A DNA stretch of 64,000 nucleotides from Rhizobiaceae bacterium (GCA_014238155.1 JABABQ010000066.1:62001-126000); one strand, 5' to 3'. Shown: positions 27,447 through 38,239, numbered from the stretch's first letter. The notes: generated by a model from the sequence alone, not told the origin. Program-made: numbers and translations.

Positions 27447-28205
27447 CTAGATCAAGTCGCGGAGGAAATTTTTGCCCTGCAGATGGTAAAAAGGCATCTG
27501 GGTTGATGGTTCCAGGGTGGGATCCACTTGCAGACGGGTTTGCAGGTCTTTGAGCACTGTGAGTGTGATTACCGGCAATTCCAGCTGCAAGGCGTCATCG
27601 ATTGTCAACCAGTGCAAATCCTGCAGCTCGTCGGTTGGGCGCTGCTCGAGCGTGTGGGCGATGTGGTCGGCGTGGGTAACGAAGAACCAGGCGTCAAATC
27701 GCCGAGTTCGCCCTGGCGGGGTGATGGCGCGGGCTACCAGACGCAAATTGTTTAAAGTGGGGGTGACGCCGAGATCACTAAAGGCTTGCCAGTCAGGATG
27801 TCTGGCGCTGAACCCGCCGCCCTTTTCGCCGAGCAAAAGACCGGCTTCTTCATAGGTTTCCCGAATTGCAGCCAGACCCAAGGCGCGTGCGCGGCGGCGT
27901 GTTGGTTTGGCACGCAGACTGTCGAAGATTTTGGATTCTATGATTGGGTGAAGTTCGTTGCCCGAAGGCACTGACCCATCAAAGCGATCAACGCGTCCGC
28001 CCGGAAAGACGAACAGGCCGGGCATGAATTTGTGGCCTTCGTGGCGCCGACCCATCAATACTTTGGTTGTTGATCCGGTCCCATCCAGAATGATCAGCGT
28101 GGATGCATCCTTGGGCTGCATATTCGGGCTGCGTTTTGAACCGTCCAGAACAGCTGCACGTTCGACCGCATCGCGCGACATGCCGCTTGTGATCGTCTCA
28201 GTCAT
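27447..28205 (-). CDS. NUDIX hydrolase family protein
   Basis: The product of about 252 residues has a C-terminal two-thirds of NUDIX fold: MPGLFVFPGGRVDRFDG, then the Nudix box helix as AAIRETYEEAGLLLG (RE..EE.G). Substrate and partner are unknown; diphosphate hydrolysis of a nucleotide or CoA compound is the family activity. The start at ATG 28205 lies inside the end of the DUF983 gene, giving an 8-bp overlap. The same-strand order NUDIX-DUF983-rnr suggests co-transcription with RNase R. Confidence 0.88.
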   Translation of the reverse strand: MTETITSGMSRDAVERAAVLDGSKRSPNMQPKDASTLIILDGTGSTTKVLMGRRHEGHKFMPGLFVFPGGRVDRFDGSVPSGNELHPIIESKIFDSLRAKPTRRRARALGLAAIRETYEEAGLLLGEKGGGFSARHPDWQAFSDLGVTPTLNNLRLVARAITPPGRTRRFDAWFFVTHADHIAHTLEQRPTDELQDLHWLTIDDALQLELPVITLTVLKDLQTRLQVDPTLEPSTQMPFYHLQGKNFLRDLI

Positions 28206-28602
28206 CCGTCGAATTTCCGTCGAACCCGAACATTCGCAATGCCCATTGCATGCCAACCACACCACCCTTGACGGGCTGCATAATCGCCAGTGACAGGATG
28301 AAGGCGAGAGGAATCCAGATCATCAGATGGGCGTTCATCGACAACTCAAAATTGGACTCAACAATCAACAAAAGCGTGACGACGATGTGCCCGACGATCG
28401 AAATGGTAATATAGGGCGGAAAGTCCTGGGCGCGTTCGTGAAACAATTCTTCGTCACACTGGCTGCATTGCGGCGTGACCTTGAGCCACTTGTCGAAAAG
28501 CCGGCCTTCGCCGCAATTGGGACAGCGGCATTTGACCCCTTTGAAGATGGCGTCCTTCACCGACCGGCTGTCTGCCTGCGGTGTCGTTATTTCAAGGCTC
28601 AT
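28198..28602 (-). CDS. DUF983 family zinc-ribbon membrane protein
   Basis: The 134-residue protein has an N-terminal C4 zinc ribbon (CRCPNCGEGRLFD, then QCSQCDEE) followed by FPPYITISIVGHIVVTLLLI and HLMIWIPLAFILSLAIMQ, two transmembrane helices. It is the usual DUF983 layout; the function is not established. Its start overlaps the rnr stop by 4 bp (ATGA) and its end overlaps the NUDIX start, so three genes are translationally coupled. Confidence 0.88.
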   Translation of the reverse strand: MSLEITTPQADSRSVKDAIFKGVKCRCPNCGEGRLFDKWLKVTPQCSQCDEELFHERAQDFPPYITISIVGHIVVTLLLIVESNFELSMNAHLMIWIPLAFILSLAIMQPVKGGVVGMQWALRMFGFDGNSTDD

Positions 28603-30935
28603 TTCTTTTTTCCTTTGGAACGGCGCCGGCCAAATTTATCTGAACCGGACGAACGTCTTGGTCGACCCGAAGGTGATCCCGAATGATTTCTTTTGCTGCG
28701 AGGCAGGCCGGGAACATCCCGGCCATCAGAAATCATGTCAAACCGTAAAGCTCCGGCCATTGGCGCGGCTTCAACCAGTTTGACTTCAACTTCGTCACCC
28801 ATCTGATAGATAAGCCCAGAACGTTCGCCCATCAACCGGTGCGACACTTCATCATAGGTATAATAATCATCGCCAAGTTTGGAAATGGGGATGAATCCGT
28901 CAGCCCCGGTATCGTTGAGGGTGATGAACAGGCCAGCACGCGTAACACCGTTAATTCTGCCATGGAACTGGGCGCCAATGCGGTCAGCCAGGTGAACCGA
29001 AATCAGACGATCAATTGTCTGTCGTTCGGCCAGCATGGCGCGCCGTTCGCTATCTGAAATCTCCTGCGCAATGACGTCGAGATTTTCTTCTTCCGGCAGG
29101 GTAAGCCCACCTTCGCCAAGCCCCAGTGAGGCGACAAGTGCCCTGTGCACGACCAGATCAGCATAGCGCCGGATTGGTGATGTAAAATGGGCATATTTCT
29201 TTAGGTTCAAGCCGAAATGACCAATGTTTACAGGAGAGTATTCGGCTTGTGACTGCGACCGCAGGATCACCGAATTGACCAGTTCCTTGCTGTCCATTTC
29301 AGCAACTTGAGCCAGGATTGCATTGAATGTCGATGGTTTGACCTGACTGCCTTTGGAAAGCGGAATCGTCAGGGTACGCAGAAACTGCCGCAGACTTTCA
29401 AGTTTGGCGAGACTTGGCACGTCGTGAATGCGATATATCAGCGGTTGGCGACGTTTCTCCAGTGTCTCCGCTGCAGCCACATTTGCCTGAATCATGAATT
29501 CTTCGATCAGCTTGTGCGCGTCGAGGCGTGGTGGAATCATCACCCGATCTACTGAACCGTCTTCATTTAAAACGATCTTCCGCTCGGGCATATCCAGTTC
29601 GAGTGGTTGGCGATAGGCACGGCCTCGGTTCAGCACCTCATATGCGGCCCATAGCGGTTTCAGAATAGATTCCAGCAACGATTCGGCCCGGGCAGCTTCA
29701 CCACCACCGCCGCCATCGATGGCCGTTTGGGCCTCCTGATAGGAAAGCCGCGCATGGCTGCGCATCATGATTCGGTGAAATGTATGACGAAGCTTGCGCC
29801 CGTCTGCTGCAAAAGTCATACGAACCGCAAGTGCCGGGCGATCGACATTTTCTTTCAGTGAACACAGGTCGTTGGAAATGCGCTCTGGCAGCATTGGCAC
29901 CACGCGATCCGGGAAATAGACTGAATTGCCGCGCAGCAGGGCCTCTTTGTCGAGAGCGCTGCGAGAACGCACATACCAACTGACATCGGCAATTGCGACG
30001 GTGACGATTACTCCGCCTTCATTTGTCGGCTCGTCATCATCAACAGCATAGACTGCATCATCATGATCTTTGGCGTCAGCTGGATCGATGGTGATCAAGG
30101 GAAGCTCGCGCCAATCTTCGCGCTTTTTCATATCGGCTTCGCCAGCTTTCTCTGCCTCCGCCATAACTTCGTCTGAAAAAACCGTGGGAATATTGTGCTG
30201 GTGCAGGGCAATCAGGGAAATGGCTTTTTCCGAATTCAGATCGCCAATGATCTTTTCTACCTTTGCCTGTCGCAGCCCCATCGTGTTTTTGCCAACGACA
30301 GAAACTTCAACCAGATTGCCGGCCAAAGCCTCTCCAATATTCTTTTCATGGATGACCAGTTCATCCTGCTTGCGTTCGGTTGGCTCTATGCGTCCGATGA
30401 ATCCATTTTCTGGTTGATCATACGGGCGATAGACCCCCAATACAGTTCCCTTGTTGCGATCCAGAACTTTCATGACCCGCCCGCGGGGTGTGCCAGTCGC
30501 CGGGGTAGATATGCGCGCTAAAACACGGTCTCCCACTCCCGCTGACGGAGCCTTTGATCGGGGGTGATTCACAATGGAAACAACAGGATACTCACCATCA
30601 GTATCTTCATCCCATTGAACCGGCCGGGCCAGCAGACCGCCTTCACGGTCGCGCGCGGTAATGTCGAGCACTGTGACAGAGGGGAGGGTGCCTGGTTTTG
30701 CGAAACGCTTGCCCTGTTTCTTGATCAGTCCTTCGTCCTGCAATTCACCGAGTATGGCTTTCAAGGAAATGCGCTGTTGTCCCTTTAGTCCGAAAGCCCG
30801 GGCAACTTCGCGCTTGCCGCTTTGATCTGGATTGTCGGTAACGAATTGCAGAACTTCATCACGCGTCGGTACTGGAGCCCGCTTGCCTTTGTTCGGATTG
30901 GCGGAGGACCGCCGGGGCGTCTTTGATTTTGCCAC
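28599..30935 (-). CDS. rnr: ribonuclease R
   Basis: A 3'-5' exoribonuclease of 778 residues. It has an N-terminal helix-turn-helix-like region, cold-shock domains, the catalytic RNB domain (ITIDPADAKDHDDAVYA, with the Asp cluster, and LNLKKYAHFTSPIRRYADL), an S1 domain (GRINGVTRAGLFITLND) and a short basic C-terminal tail rich in Arg/Lys/Ser. It degrades structured RNA and assists trans-translation. The start is a GTG at 30935. It lies downstream of topA, separated by a possible hairpin, and is coupled to the DUF983 gene. Confidence 0.96.
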   Translation of the reverse strand: MAKSKTPRRSSANPNKGKRAPVPTRDEVLQFVTDNPDQSGKREVARAFGLKGQQRISLKAILGELQDEGLIKKQGKRFAKPGTLPSVTVLDITARDREGGLLARPVQWDEDTDGEYPVVSIVNHPRSKAPSAGVGDRVLARISTPATGTPRGRVMKVLDRNKGTVLGVYRPYDQPENGFIGRIEPTERKQDELVIHEKNIGEALAGNLVEVSVVGKNTMGLRQAKVEKIIGDLNSEKAISLIALHQHNIPTVFSDEVMAEAEKAGEADMKKREDWRELPLITIDPADAKDHDDAVYAVDDDEPTNEGGVIVTVAIADVSWYVRSRSALDKEALLRGNSVYFPDRVVPMLPERISNDLCSLKENVDRPALAVRMTFAADGRKLRHTFHRIMMRSHARLSYQEAQTAIDGGGGGEAARAESLLESILKPLWAAYEVLNRGRAYRQPLELDMPERKIVLNEDGSVDRVMIPPRLDAHKLIEEFMIQANVAAAETLEKRRQPLIYRIHDVPSLAKLESLRQFLRTLTIPLSKGSQVKPSTFNAILAQVAEMDSKELVNSVILRSQSQAEYSPVNIGHFGLNLKKYAHFTSPIRRYADLVVHRALVASLGLGEGGLTLPEEENLDVIAQEISDSERRAMLAERQTIDRLISVHLADRIGAQFHGRINGVTRAGLFITLNDTGADGFIPISKLGDDYYTYDEVSHRLMGERSGLIYQMGDEVEVKLVEAAPMAGALRFDMISDGRDVPGLPRSKRNHSGSPSGRPRRSSGSDKFGRRRSKGKKK

Positions 30936-30960
30936 GTGACGGGCTTTCCAAAAATGAGTT

Positions 30961-30986
30961 TGGGAGGCAGATTATCCGGCCTCCCA
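30961..30986 (-). terminator. hairpin between topA and rnr
   Basis: TGGGAGGC and GCCTCCCA (8 bp) enclose a 10-nt loop, about 18 bp after the topA stop on the minus strand. A short T run (ATTTTT) follows ten bases later. It may be a partial terminator or an attenuator separating topA from rnr. Confidence 0.45.
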
Positions 30987-31004
30987 GCTTTGCGCACTTG
31001 CCGG

Positions 31005-33623
31005 CTACTGAGCCGGATTGACTGTCGCTTTTTTTGCGGCAGGTTTCTTCGCGGCGGGTTTCTTTTTGGCAGGCGTTTTTTTCTTTGCCTTGGCCTTTTT
31101 CTTTGCCGGTTTTTTGCCTGATTTTTCAGCCTTTGCAGCAATCAGACCAATCGCCTGTTCCATGGTAATGGTTTGAGGGTCGAGATCTTTCGGCAGTGTG
31201 GCATTGATTTTGCCATGATTGGCATAGGGTCCAAAGCGACCGCTTTTGATGGTCACAGGTCCGCTGAGTTCGGGATGTTCTCCCAGATCCTTCAAGTTGG
31301 ATGCGGCGCGTCCACGCCCACCTTTGCTGGCCGAATCGGCAAGTGCTGCCACCGCCCGGTTAATGCCAACGCTGAAAACTTCGTCGTCAGTATCAAGGGC
31401 ACCAAATTTTCCGTCGTGCTGAACCACCGGCCCGTAGCGGGCAAACCGTGCGGAGATTTCTTTGCCGGTTTCAGGATGCTGACCGACCAGTCGCGGCAGT
31501 TCCAACAGTTGCAGGGCTTTTTCAAAGTCAATTTGATTTGCATCCCAACTCTTGGGAATGCTGGCGTTTTTGCCTTCTTTGCCTTCTCCGCGCTGAACAT
31601 AGGGGCCAAACCGACCAACCAAAAACTTCACTTCTTCACTGGTATTGGGGTCGACCCCGAGAATTGTGGGGCCGTCATTCGCCTGATTCTTTGATTGTTC
31701 GAGACCTTCTGCACCCAGCTGGCGGGTGAATTTGCAATCCGGGTAGTTGGAACATCCAATGAAAGCGCCAAATCGACCGACTTTGAGACTCAATTTGCCT
31801 TCGCTACAGGTCGGACACAGGCGAGGGTCGGAACCATCTTCATTTTCCGGGAAAGCGAGAGGGCCGAGTTCTTCGTTCAGCTTGTCCAGCACTTCGGTGA
31901 TGCGCAGATCTTTTGTTTCGCCAATTGCAGCGGAAAATTCCAACCAGAATTCGCGCAGCACATCTTTCCACTGCAGGTCACCGGCAGAAATCCTGTCGAG
32001 TTGATCTTCCAGCGAGGCCGTGAAGTCATATTCGACATAGCGGTTGAAGAAACTTTCCAAAAAGGATGTGACGAGACGCCCTTTCGCCTCTGGGGTCAAC
32101 CGCCGCTGCTCGATGGTGACATATTCGCGGTCTGCCAGTGTTTTCAACGTTGATGCATACGTGGAAGGGCGACCAATGCCGAGTTCTTCCATTTTACGGA
32201 TCAATGACGCTTCGGAATATCGTGCCGGTGGCTCGGTAAAGTGTTGGCTTGCATTGATCACTTCGCGCGAAATCGCTTCACCCTGGGTGAGCGGGACCAA
32301 ACGCTTGTCATCTTCTTCGTCTTTCTTGCGGGCGTCTTGGTAAACCCATAAAAATCCGTCGAATTTAATGACCGAGCCATTTGCCCGCATGGTGGCTTCC
32401 TGGCCATTGGCAGTTGCCAGCAGCTCTGCAGTGGTTCGTTCAATCCTGGCGGAAGCCATCTGGCTGGCAATGGTGCGTTTCCAGATCAGTTCGTAAAGCC
32501 GGCGCTGATCATCATCCAGTTTGCCCCCGACATCCTTCGGCAGTCTTGTCAAAGACGTCGGGCGGACAGCTTCGTGTGCCTCCTGGGCATTTTTGGCTTT
32601 GGAAGAATAAAACCGGGCTTTTTCAGGAAGATAGAGCGCGCCAAATTCTTCGCCAATAACCTTGCGGGTCTGATCGATTGCTTCGGGAGCAATTTGTACG
32701 CCGTCGGTACGCATATAGGTGATCAGTCCGACGGTTTCGCCGCCCAGGTCGATGCCTTCGTACAACTTCTGAGCTACCTGCATTGTGCGTGATGCTGAAA
32801 ACCCGAGTTTTGACGAGGCCTCTTGCTGCAGGGTGGAGGTGGTGAACGGCGCGTAGGGATTGCGGGTTGTTGGCTTTGCCTCAACAGATTGCACTTTGAA
32901 TTCGGATTGCATCAACATGCGTTTGATGGTGGATGCCTGCTCCTCGTTTTTTACATCGAGGCGTTGCAGTTTCTCACCTTCGAAACTGGTCAGTCTCGCG
33001 GTAAAATCAGCACCGCTGGAATTTTGGAATTCTCCCAAAATTGTCCAGTATTCCTGAGGCTTGAAACGTTCAATTTCATTTTCGCGTTCGCAAACCAGAC
33101 GCAGCGCGACCGATTGCACACGGCCAGCCGAACGGGCGCCGGGTAATTTACGCCACAAGACTGGCGAAAGATTAAATCCAACGAGATAATCAAGAGCGCG
33201 GCGGGCTAGATACGCATGGACCAGCGGTTCATCGATTGCCCGTGGATGTTCCATTGCTTCCAGAATTGATTTTTTGGTGATCGCGTTGAACACGACGCGT
33301 TCCACCTTTTTGTCTTTCAGTACCTTTTTGTCGCTCAGAACCTGCAACACATGCCAGGAGATCGCTTCTCCCTCACGGTCGGGGTCGGTTGCCAGAATGA
33401 TGCTGTCAGAGGTTTTTGCAGCCTTGGTAATTTCGGTGAGGCGCGGCTTGGCCTTGCCATCGACCGACCACAGCATCGCGAAATCTTCGTCCGGCAGCAC
33501 CGAGCCGTCTTTGGCCGGCAGGTCACGAACATGGCCATAGGAAGCCAGAACCTTGTAGTCGGAACCAAGGTATTTGTTGATGGTTTTAGCCTTGGCGGGC
33601 GATTCAACGATGACCAGTTTCAT
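31005..33623 (-). CDS. topA: DNA topoisomerase I (type IA)
   Basis: The 872-residue enzyme has a Toprim domain at the N terminus (MKLVIVESPAKAKTINKYLG, then LATDPDREGEAISW). The active-site Tyr is in GLITYMRTDG. A zinc motif (LCPTCSEGKLSLKVGRFGAF, then CSNYPDC) and several TopA C-terminal repeats follow. The last ~39 residues are a Lys/Ala/Pro tail resembling histone H1. It relaxes negative supercoils. The transcript probably continues to rnr; upstream, 267 bp of untranslated sequence separate it from a small divergent gene. Confidence 0.97.
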   Translation of the reverse strand: MKLVIVESPAKAKTINKYLGSDYKVLASYGHVRDLPAKDGSVLPDEDFAMLWSVDGKAKPRLTEITKAAKTSDSIILATDPDREGEAISWHVLQVLSDKKVLKDKKVERVVFNAITKKSILEAMEHPRAIDEPLVHAYLARRALDYLVGFNLSPVLWRKLPGARSAGRVQSVALRLVCERENEIERFKPQEYWTILGEFQNSSGADFTARLTSFEGEKLQRLDVKNEEQASTIKRMLMQSEFKVQSVEAKPTTRNPYAPFTTSTLQQEASSKLGFSASRTMQVAQKLYEGIDLGGETVGLITYMRTDGVQIAPEAIDQTRKVIGEEFGALYLPEKARFYSSKAKNAQEAHEAVRPTSLTRLPKDVGGKLDDDQRRLYELIWKRTIASQMASARIERTTAELLATANGQEATMRANGSVIKFDGFLWVYQDARKKDEEDDKRLVPLTQGEAISREVINASQHFTEPPARYSEASLIRKMEELGIGRPSTYASTLKTLADREYVTIEQRRLTPEAKGRLVTSFLESFFNRYVEYDFTASLEDQLDRISAGDLQWKDVLREFWLEFSAAIGETKDLRITEVLDKLNEELGPLAFPENEDGSDPRLCPTCSEGKLSLKVGRFGAFIGCSNYPDCKFTRQLGAEGLEQSKNQANDGPTILGVDPNTSEEVKFLVGRFGPYVQRGEGKEGKNASIPKSWDANQIDFEKALQLLELPRLVGQHPETGKEISARFARYGPVVQHDGKFGALDTDDEVFSVGINRAVAALADSASKGGRGRAASNLKDLGEHPELSGPVTIKSGRFGPYANHGKINATLPKDLDPQTITMEQAIGLIAAKAEKSGKKPAKKKAKAKKKTPAKKKPAAKKPAAKKATVNPAQ

Positions 33624-33890
33624 AAATATTCAGCACTCTTTTCATAAGGTGTACGGCGGCAGGACATAAGGCGCTTGGCACGCAAACGCAAATCCTGTTT
33701 CAGTATTGATGACAAAAATCTGCTGGATAAAGATAGCAGAAGCAACTATAAGTTGTGAACATTATAAATTGCAATCTTATTGATTTGCTGTCAAAGTTGC
33801 TTGAGGATGATCGGCTTTACAAGTATTTCACCGGTTTTCATAGGTTGGGCGATTGGTCTTGAGGGGGACCGCACCGATGGAGAATCGTTC

Positions 33891-34154
33891 ATGACAAATA
33901 ACTCTGGTGCAAGGCGCACTGCGACCGCCTCATATATTGAACACATGTTAGCAGAACTTGGCGTTTTGGGAAAAAAGATTGATTGCGACTTTTTGGTTGT
34001 TTTGCTGGAAATGGCGCGACAGGAAGCAACCGACATCAAGAACAATCATCCTTCTGCAACCAGACCCCGAACCAGGAAGAAAGGCGGCGGCGAAGAGATT
34101 ACTGCTGAAGAACTGGCGGCTATTTTTGTTCGAAAATATTCAAGTACACACTGA
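33891..34154 (+). CDS. small hypothetical protein, SYIEHMLAEL type
   Basis: The 87-residue protein starts at ATG 33891 with GGAG 8 bp upstream. An upstream extension in the same frame starts 111 bp earlier but is less likely. The sequence (ATASYIEHMLAELGVLGKKI, DFLVVLLEMARQEATDIKNN) is helical, amphipathic and followed by a basic patch (RPRTRKKGG) and an acidic helix. I recall similar short proteins next to dprA or topA in rhizobia, unverified. It is the only plus-strand gene within the long minus-strand run. Function unknown. Confidence 0.6.
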   Translation: MTNNSGARRTATASYIEHMLAELGVLGKKIDCDFLVVLLEMARQEATDIKNNHPSATRPRTRKKGGGEEITAEELAAIFVRKYSSTH

Positions 34155-34166
34155 TTCCATAACAAA

Positions 34167-35297
34167 TCAGATACGTGACACATAATTGCCTGCGTGGCGC
34201 TCGATTTTTCCCGCCAAATCCAGTTCCAGAATAATCATCTGTACCATATCAGGCTGCAGCCCGGTGTGTCGGATCAGATCGTCGATGGTGACCGGAGTAT
34301 ATCCCATCTTGCTTAAGAGTTGGTCGCGTTCCTGTTCGCCGGTTTCGATATTGATGGTGCTTTGAGGTTTGTCATCGAGCGAATAATTGGTCTGCTCCGG
34401 CATGGCGGCCACAGGATTCAAGGCTTCAATGATGTCATTTGAAGATGTGACCAGCTGCGCTCCTTGCCTGATCAGATTGTTGGTTCCTTCACTGCGTGGA
34501 TCCAGGGGCGAACCGGGAACAGCAAATACAAGTCTGCCCAGTTCATTGGCCAGTCGCGCAGAAATCAGTGAGCCAGAACGGCGTGCCGCCTCAACTACAA
34601 CCAAACCAAGAGATAATCCTGCCACGATCCGATTGCGACGGGGAAAGTCCTGAGCTCTGGGCTGCCATCCGAAAGGCATTTCTGATATCAACGCACCGCC
34701 ATTATCGACGATGCTGTGTGCCAGATCGGTATTTTCGAAGGGGTAAATATGATCAATGCCTCCGGCGAACACTGCTATTGTACCGCTTTTAATGCTGGCA
34801 CGATGTGCTGCTGCATCAATTCCGCGCGCCAGGCCAGATACGATTGCATAATCTGCCTCAGCGACCTCGCGGGCCAGACGTTCGGTCAGTTTTATGCCCG
34901 CCAGCGAAGCATTGCGAGACCCAACAAAAGCAGCACTGTGACGCAATAAGACTGAATTATCGCCCAATACTGTCAACACCGGTGGTGGCATCTCTGCGGC
35001 GCGCAGGGCGGCTGGATAGAAGGGCTCTCCCAGGCAAACGATACGCGCTCCAAATTTCTTGGTCCTGTCCAGTTCAGCGGCGGCGCGAGCTTGCGATACA
35101 ATGTCGATTTTTGCGCCACCAGTACGGGCGATGAGATCGGGCAGGGCTTCCAGAGCGTTTGAAGCGGTGCCGAATCGTTTTATCAGCTCAATAAATGTTG
35201 CGGCGCCGATTTTTCCACTGCGAATAAGGCGCAGCCAATCAAGACGCTGTTGATCAGATAGTTCAATACCACCGGATATGGGGGGGCGGGGGCTCAC
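34167..35297 (-). CDS. dprA: DprA, DNA processing protein
   Basis: The 376-residue protein has a Rossmann-like DprA core ([54 protein letters not shown]). Near the C terminus is a winged helix ([18 protein letters not shown]). It loads RecA on incoming single-stranded DNA in transformation and is widely conserved even in bacteria not known to be competent. The stop of plsY overlaps its start by 4 bp, so the two are one transcript. Confidence 0.95.
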   Translation of the reverse strand: MSPRPPISGGIELSDQQRLDWLRLIRSGKIGAATFIELIKRFGTASNALEALPDLIARTGGAKIDIVSQARAAAELDRTKKFGARIVCLGEPFYPAALRAAEMPPPVLTVLGDNSVLLRHSAAFVGSRNASLAGIKLTERLAREVAEADYAIVSGLARGIDAAAHRASIKSGTIAVFAGGIDHIYPFENTDLAHSIVDNGGALISEMPFGWQPRAQDFPRRNRIVAGLSLGLVVVEAARRSGSLISARLANELGRLVFAVPGSPLDPRSEGTNNLIRQGAQLVTSSNDIIEALNPVAAMPEQTNYSLDDKPQSTINIETGEQERDQLLSKMGYTPVTIDDLIRHTGLQPDMVQMIILELDLAGKIERHAGNYVSRI

Positions 35298-35890
35298 CCC
35301 TTGCTGCCGATTTTACCTTCGGTGCCGTTCAGCAAACGTTGAATATTGGATTGATGCTTGATCCATGCAAGCACAGTCATCAAAGCCAGTATTCCGCAGG
35401 TAAGGTTCGAATGGTCGCCCAAAACCCACATTGCCAGTGGCACAGCAATTGTTGCTGCCAGTGCCGCCAGAGATGAAAATCTGAAAATTGCCGCGATGGC
35501 CAACCAAACCACAGCGAACGCGATAAAGCCGGTTAATGTCAGCGCCATCAGCACGCCGACATAAACCGCAATACCCTTGCCACCTTTGAATTTTAGCCAA
35601 ACGGGAGCCAGATGGCCAACAAATGCCCCAAGACCGGCCAAAGCTGCCGGATCTTCGCCCGAGGCGAGGAACAACCATACTGCAATTGTTCCTTTTAAGG
35701 CATCTGCCAACAGCGTCATGGCTGCCAGCCCTTTTCGACCGGTACGCAGGACATTTGTGGCACCAATATTCCCGGATCCGATGGCACGAATGTCACCAGC
35801 TCCGGCAAAGCGGGTGATCAACAGTCCAAACGGTATGGAACCCAGCAAATATCCCACCAGAAGAGGCAGAAAGGCATTTTCAATCAGCAT
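35294..35890 (-). CDS. plsY: glycerol-3-phosphate acyltransferase PlsY
   Basis: A membrane acyltransferase that uses acyl-phosphate to make lysophosphatidic acid. The motifs [22 protein letters not shown] and [13 protein letters not shown] are all present, along with about five to seven hydrophobic segments. The ATG at 35890 gives the usual N terminus ([20 protein letters not shown]); a GTG at 35902 would add four residues. It sits between pyrC' and dprA, the usual order in Hyphomicrobiales. Confidence 0.95.
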   Translation of the reverse strand: MLIENAFLPLLVGYLLGSIPFGLLITRFAGAGDIRAIGSGNIGATNVLRTGRKGLAAMTLLADALKGTIAVWLFLASGEDPAALAGLGAFVGHLAPVWLKFKGGKGIAVYVGVLMALTLTGFIAFAVVWLAIAAIFRFSSLAALAATIAVPLAMWVLGDHSNLTCGILALMTVLAWIKHQSNIQRLLNGTEGKIGSKG

Positions 35891-35918
35891 GGCCGTTTGC
35901 ACCCTTTCTCATTTGCGC

Positions 35919-37235
35919 TCATGGGTCACGGGAGAACACTGTGCGGCCTTCGACGATGGTTTTCAAGACGCGACCCTGGAAGCGGGCGCCTTCAAATGCG
36001 GTGTTTCTGGAACGGGAGCGAAGCTCTTCCTCCTTCAACACCCAGGGCATGTCCGGATCAAACAAAATCATATCGGCTGGTGCGCCGACACCCAGCGTGC
36101 CCAAATTCAGCCCCAATCGTTTGGCCGGCGCGGTGGAGAGGCAGTTAAGAATGCGGATCAGGGGAATGTCATCTGTGTGGTGCAGTCGCAGACTGGCTGC
36201 CAGCAGACTTTCCAGACCAATTGCTCCGTCAGCAGCCTCTGCGAAGGGCAAGCGTTTTGTATCGACATCATGAGGATCGTGGTTGGAGCAGATAATATCG
36301 ATCTTCCCGGTGCGAATTCCGTCGATCATGGCGATCCGGTCATCTTCATTGCGCAACGGCGGTGAGACCCTGAAAAATGTTCGATAAGATCCGATGTCAT
36401 TGTGATTTAGAGCGAGATTTGCCACCGCCACTCCGGCGCTGACATCCAGACCAATATCGCGGGCGCGTGAGACAACCTCGACGGAGTCCGATGTGGAGAG
36501 AGTGGAGGCGTGGTAACGGCCTCCGGTCATTGCAACCAACCGCATATCGCGTTCAAGCGGAATGATTTCGGCTTCACGGGGAATGCCCGGCAACCCCATC
36601 CGGGTGGCGTTCAAACCAGCATTCATGACACCACCACCCAGTGAGGCATCGCCGGTTGCCGCCATGATCAGGGCGTCAAAGTCGCCGGCATAGGTGAGGG
36701 CCCGGCGCATCATCTGGGCACTGTCGACGGTGTTGCGGCCGTCGGTAAATGCTACAGCACCGGCATCATTGAGCAGACCAATTTCGGTCATTTCCCGGCC
36801 CAGTTGTCCTTTTGATAAAGCCGCAGTTGGCAGGATCCGAACCCGTGATTTTTCCCTGGCGGTCTGGCGCACAAATTCCACCAGCGCTGCGTCATCAATC
36901 ACCGGTTTGGTATCCGGCATCATGACCATCGACGTGACACCACCGGCAGCCGCGGCCCGGCTGGCCGATTTGATGGTTTCGCGGTGCTCGCCACCAGGCT
37001 CGCCGATAAAGACACGGGCATCCACCAGGCCCGGTGCCAGCACCAGGCCTCTGCAATCGACGATTTTGCAGGTTTTCTTCAGGTTTTCGCGTGGCAGCGA
37101 CTTGCCAATCGCCTCGATTTTTCCCTTGGTCACCAGCACATCCCCATGAATGTCCAGATTTTGATCGGGATCGATCACCCGGGCATTGACGAATAGCCGC
37201 TGACGGGGCGGTTTGGACTGGATGGTACGTTTCAT
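35919..37235 (-). CDS. pyrC: dihydroorotase homologue lacking the metal-binding histidines (PyrC'/PyrX type)
   Basis: It has a full-length amidohydrolase fold (438 residues) but the catalytic HxH is gone. Residues 71-81 read [11 protein letters not shown] where active enzymes have VDxHxHLREPG. The later HVCHxST site reads HASTLST, the TPHH region has no His (AVANLAL), and the DHAPH region reads NHDPH. This matches the inactive dihydroorotase-like PyrC' subunits that support aspartate carbamoyltransferase assembly in Pseudomonas. Its end overlaps pyrB by 4 bp (ATGA), so the two products are made together. A separate active dihydroorotase should exist elsewhere in the genome. Confidence 0.88.
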   Translation of the reverse strand: MKRTIQSKPPRQRLFVNARVIDPDQNLDIHGDVLVTKGKIEAIGKSLPRENLKKTCKIVDCRGLVLAPGLVDARVFIGEPGGEHRETIKSASRAAAAGGVTSMVMMPDTKPVIDDAALVEFVRQTAREKSRVRILPTAALSKGQLGREMTEIGLLNDAGAVAFTDGRNTVDSAQMMRRALTYAGDFDALIMAATGDASLGGGVMNAGLNATRMGLPGIPREAEIIPLERDMRLVAMTGGRYHASTLSTSDSVEVVSRARDIGLDVSAGVAVANLALNHNDIGSYRTFFRVSPPLRNEDDRIAMIDGIRTGKIDIICSNHDPHDVDTKRLPFAEAADGAIGLESLLAASLRLHHTDDIPLIRILNCLSTAPAKRLGLNLGTLGVGAPADMILFDPDMPWVLKEEELRSRSRNTAFEGARFQGRVLKTIVEGRTVFSRDP

Positions 37236-38239
37236 GCCAAAGTCCCCTGCGACGCAGACCCCTGCAGGGCTTCCATCACTGCCATTCGAACGGCAACGCC
37301 CATTTCTACCTGTTCAGCAATCACGCTTTGAACGCCATCGGCGATGGTCGAGGCAATTTCAACTCCCCGGTTCATGGGGCCCGGATGCATCACGATCGCG
37401 TCAGGATTGGCCATCGCCACCCGTTCCGCATTAAGTCCGAAAAACCGGTAATATTCTCTCGATGAAGGAATAAGTGCACCGGACATCCTCTCAGATTGTA
37501 TGCGCAACATCATCACCACATCACAGCCCGGTAAACCTTTTTCCATTGACCGATAGGCTGTGACACCGAGGTCTTCGACCTGCCCGGGCAACAAGGTTGA
37601 TGGTGCAATAACCCGCACCTGCGCACCCATTGCATTGAGCAGATGAATATTGGAACGCGCGACACGCGAGTGGGCAATGTCGCCGCATATTGCAACCGTC
37701 AACCCGTTGATCCGGCCCTTGGTGCGCCGGATGGTCAATGCGTCAAGCAGCGCCTGTGTCGGGTGCTCATGAGCACCATCGCCAGCGTTGATCACCGGGC
37801 ATCCCATTTTTTGGGAAAGCAGTTCGACAGCTCCGGCTGCACTGTGGCGCACAACCAGAAGATCAGGTTGCATGGCGTTCAGCGTTACCGCTGTATCCAG
37901 CAGGGTTTCGCCCTTTCTTACCGACGACGTCTGGACAGCCATATTTATGACGTCCATGCCCAGACGCTGGCCGGCAATTTCAAACGAGGACTGGGTGCGG
38001 GTTGAATTTTCAAAAAACAGATTGATCAGGGTTCGCCCCGACAGGGTGGGGCGCTTCTTCTCAACTTGTCTGGAGATGGCGACCATCTCATCAGCCCGGT
38101 CGAGCAGGTAGGTGATATCTGCGGTGGATATGCCCTCAATCCCCAGCAAATGCTTGAGGTTGAACGGCTGGGGCCTGAATGCGGGCGCGTTGAGTTCGTC
38201 GCTGGCGCTGCTGGCCGATATGCTGCTTGATTGTTTCAT
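37232..38239 (-). CDS. pyrB: aspartate carbamoyltransferase catalytic subunit
   Basis: The 335-residue enzyme has the carbamoyl-phosphate motif [26 protein letters not shown] and the C-terminal [13 protein letters not shown]. It catalyses the second step of pyrimidine synthesis. It has no regulatory PyrI nearby; in this genomic setting a dodecamer with the PyrC' protein is expected. The start is ATG at 38239, with 134 bp to the divergent AidB-like gene. Confidence 0.96.
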   Translation of the reverse strand: MKQSSSISASSASDELNAPAFRPQPFNLKHLLGIEGISTADITYLLDRADEMVAISRQVEKKRPTLSGRTLINLFFENSTRTQSSFEIAGQRLGMDVINMAVQTSSVRKGETLLDTAVTLNAMQPDLLVVRHSAAGAVELLSQKMGCPVINAGDGAHEHPTQALLDALTIRRTKGRINGLTVAICGDIAHSRVARSNIHLLNAMGAQVRVIAPSTLLPGQVEDLGVTAYRSMEKGLPGCDVVMMLRIQSERMSGALIPSSREYYRFFGLNAERVAMANPDAIVMHPGPMNRGVEIASTIADGVQSVIAEQVEMGVAVRMAVMEALQGSASQGTLA

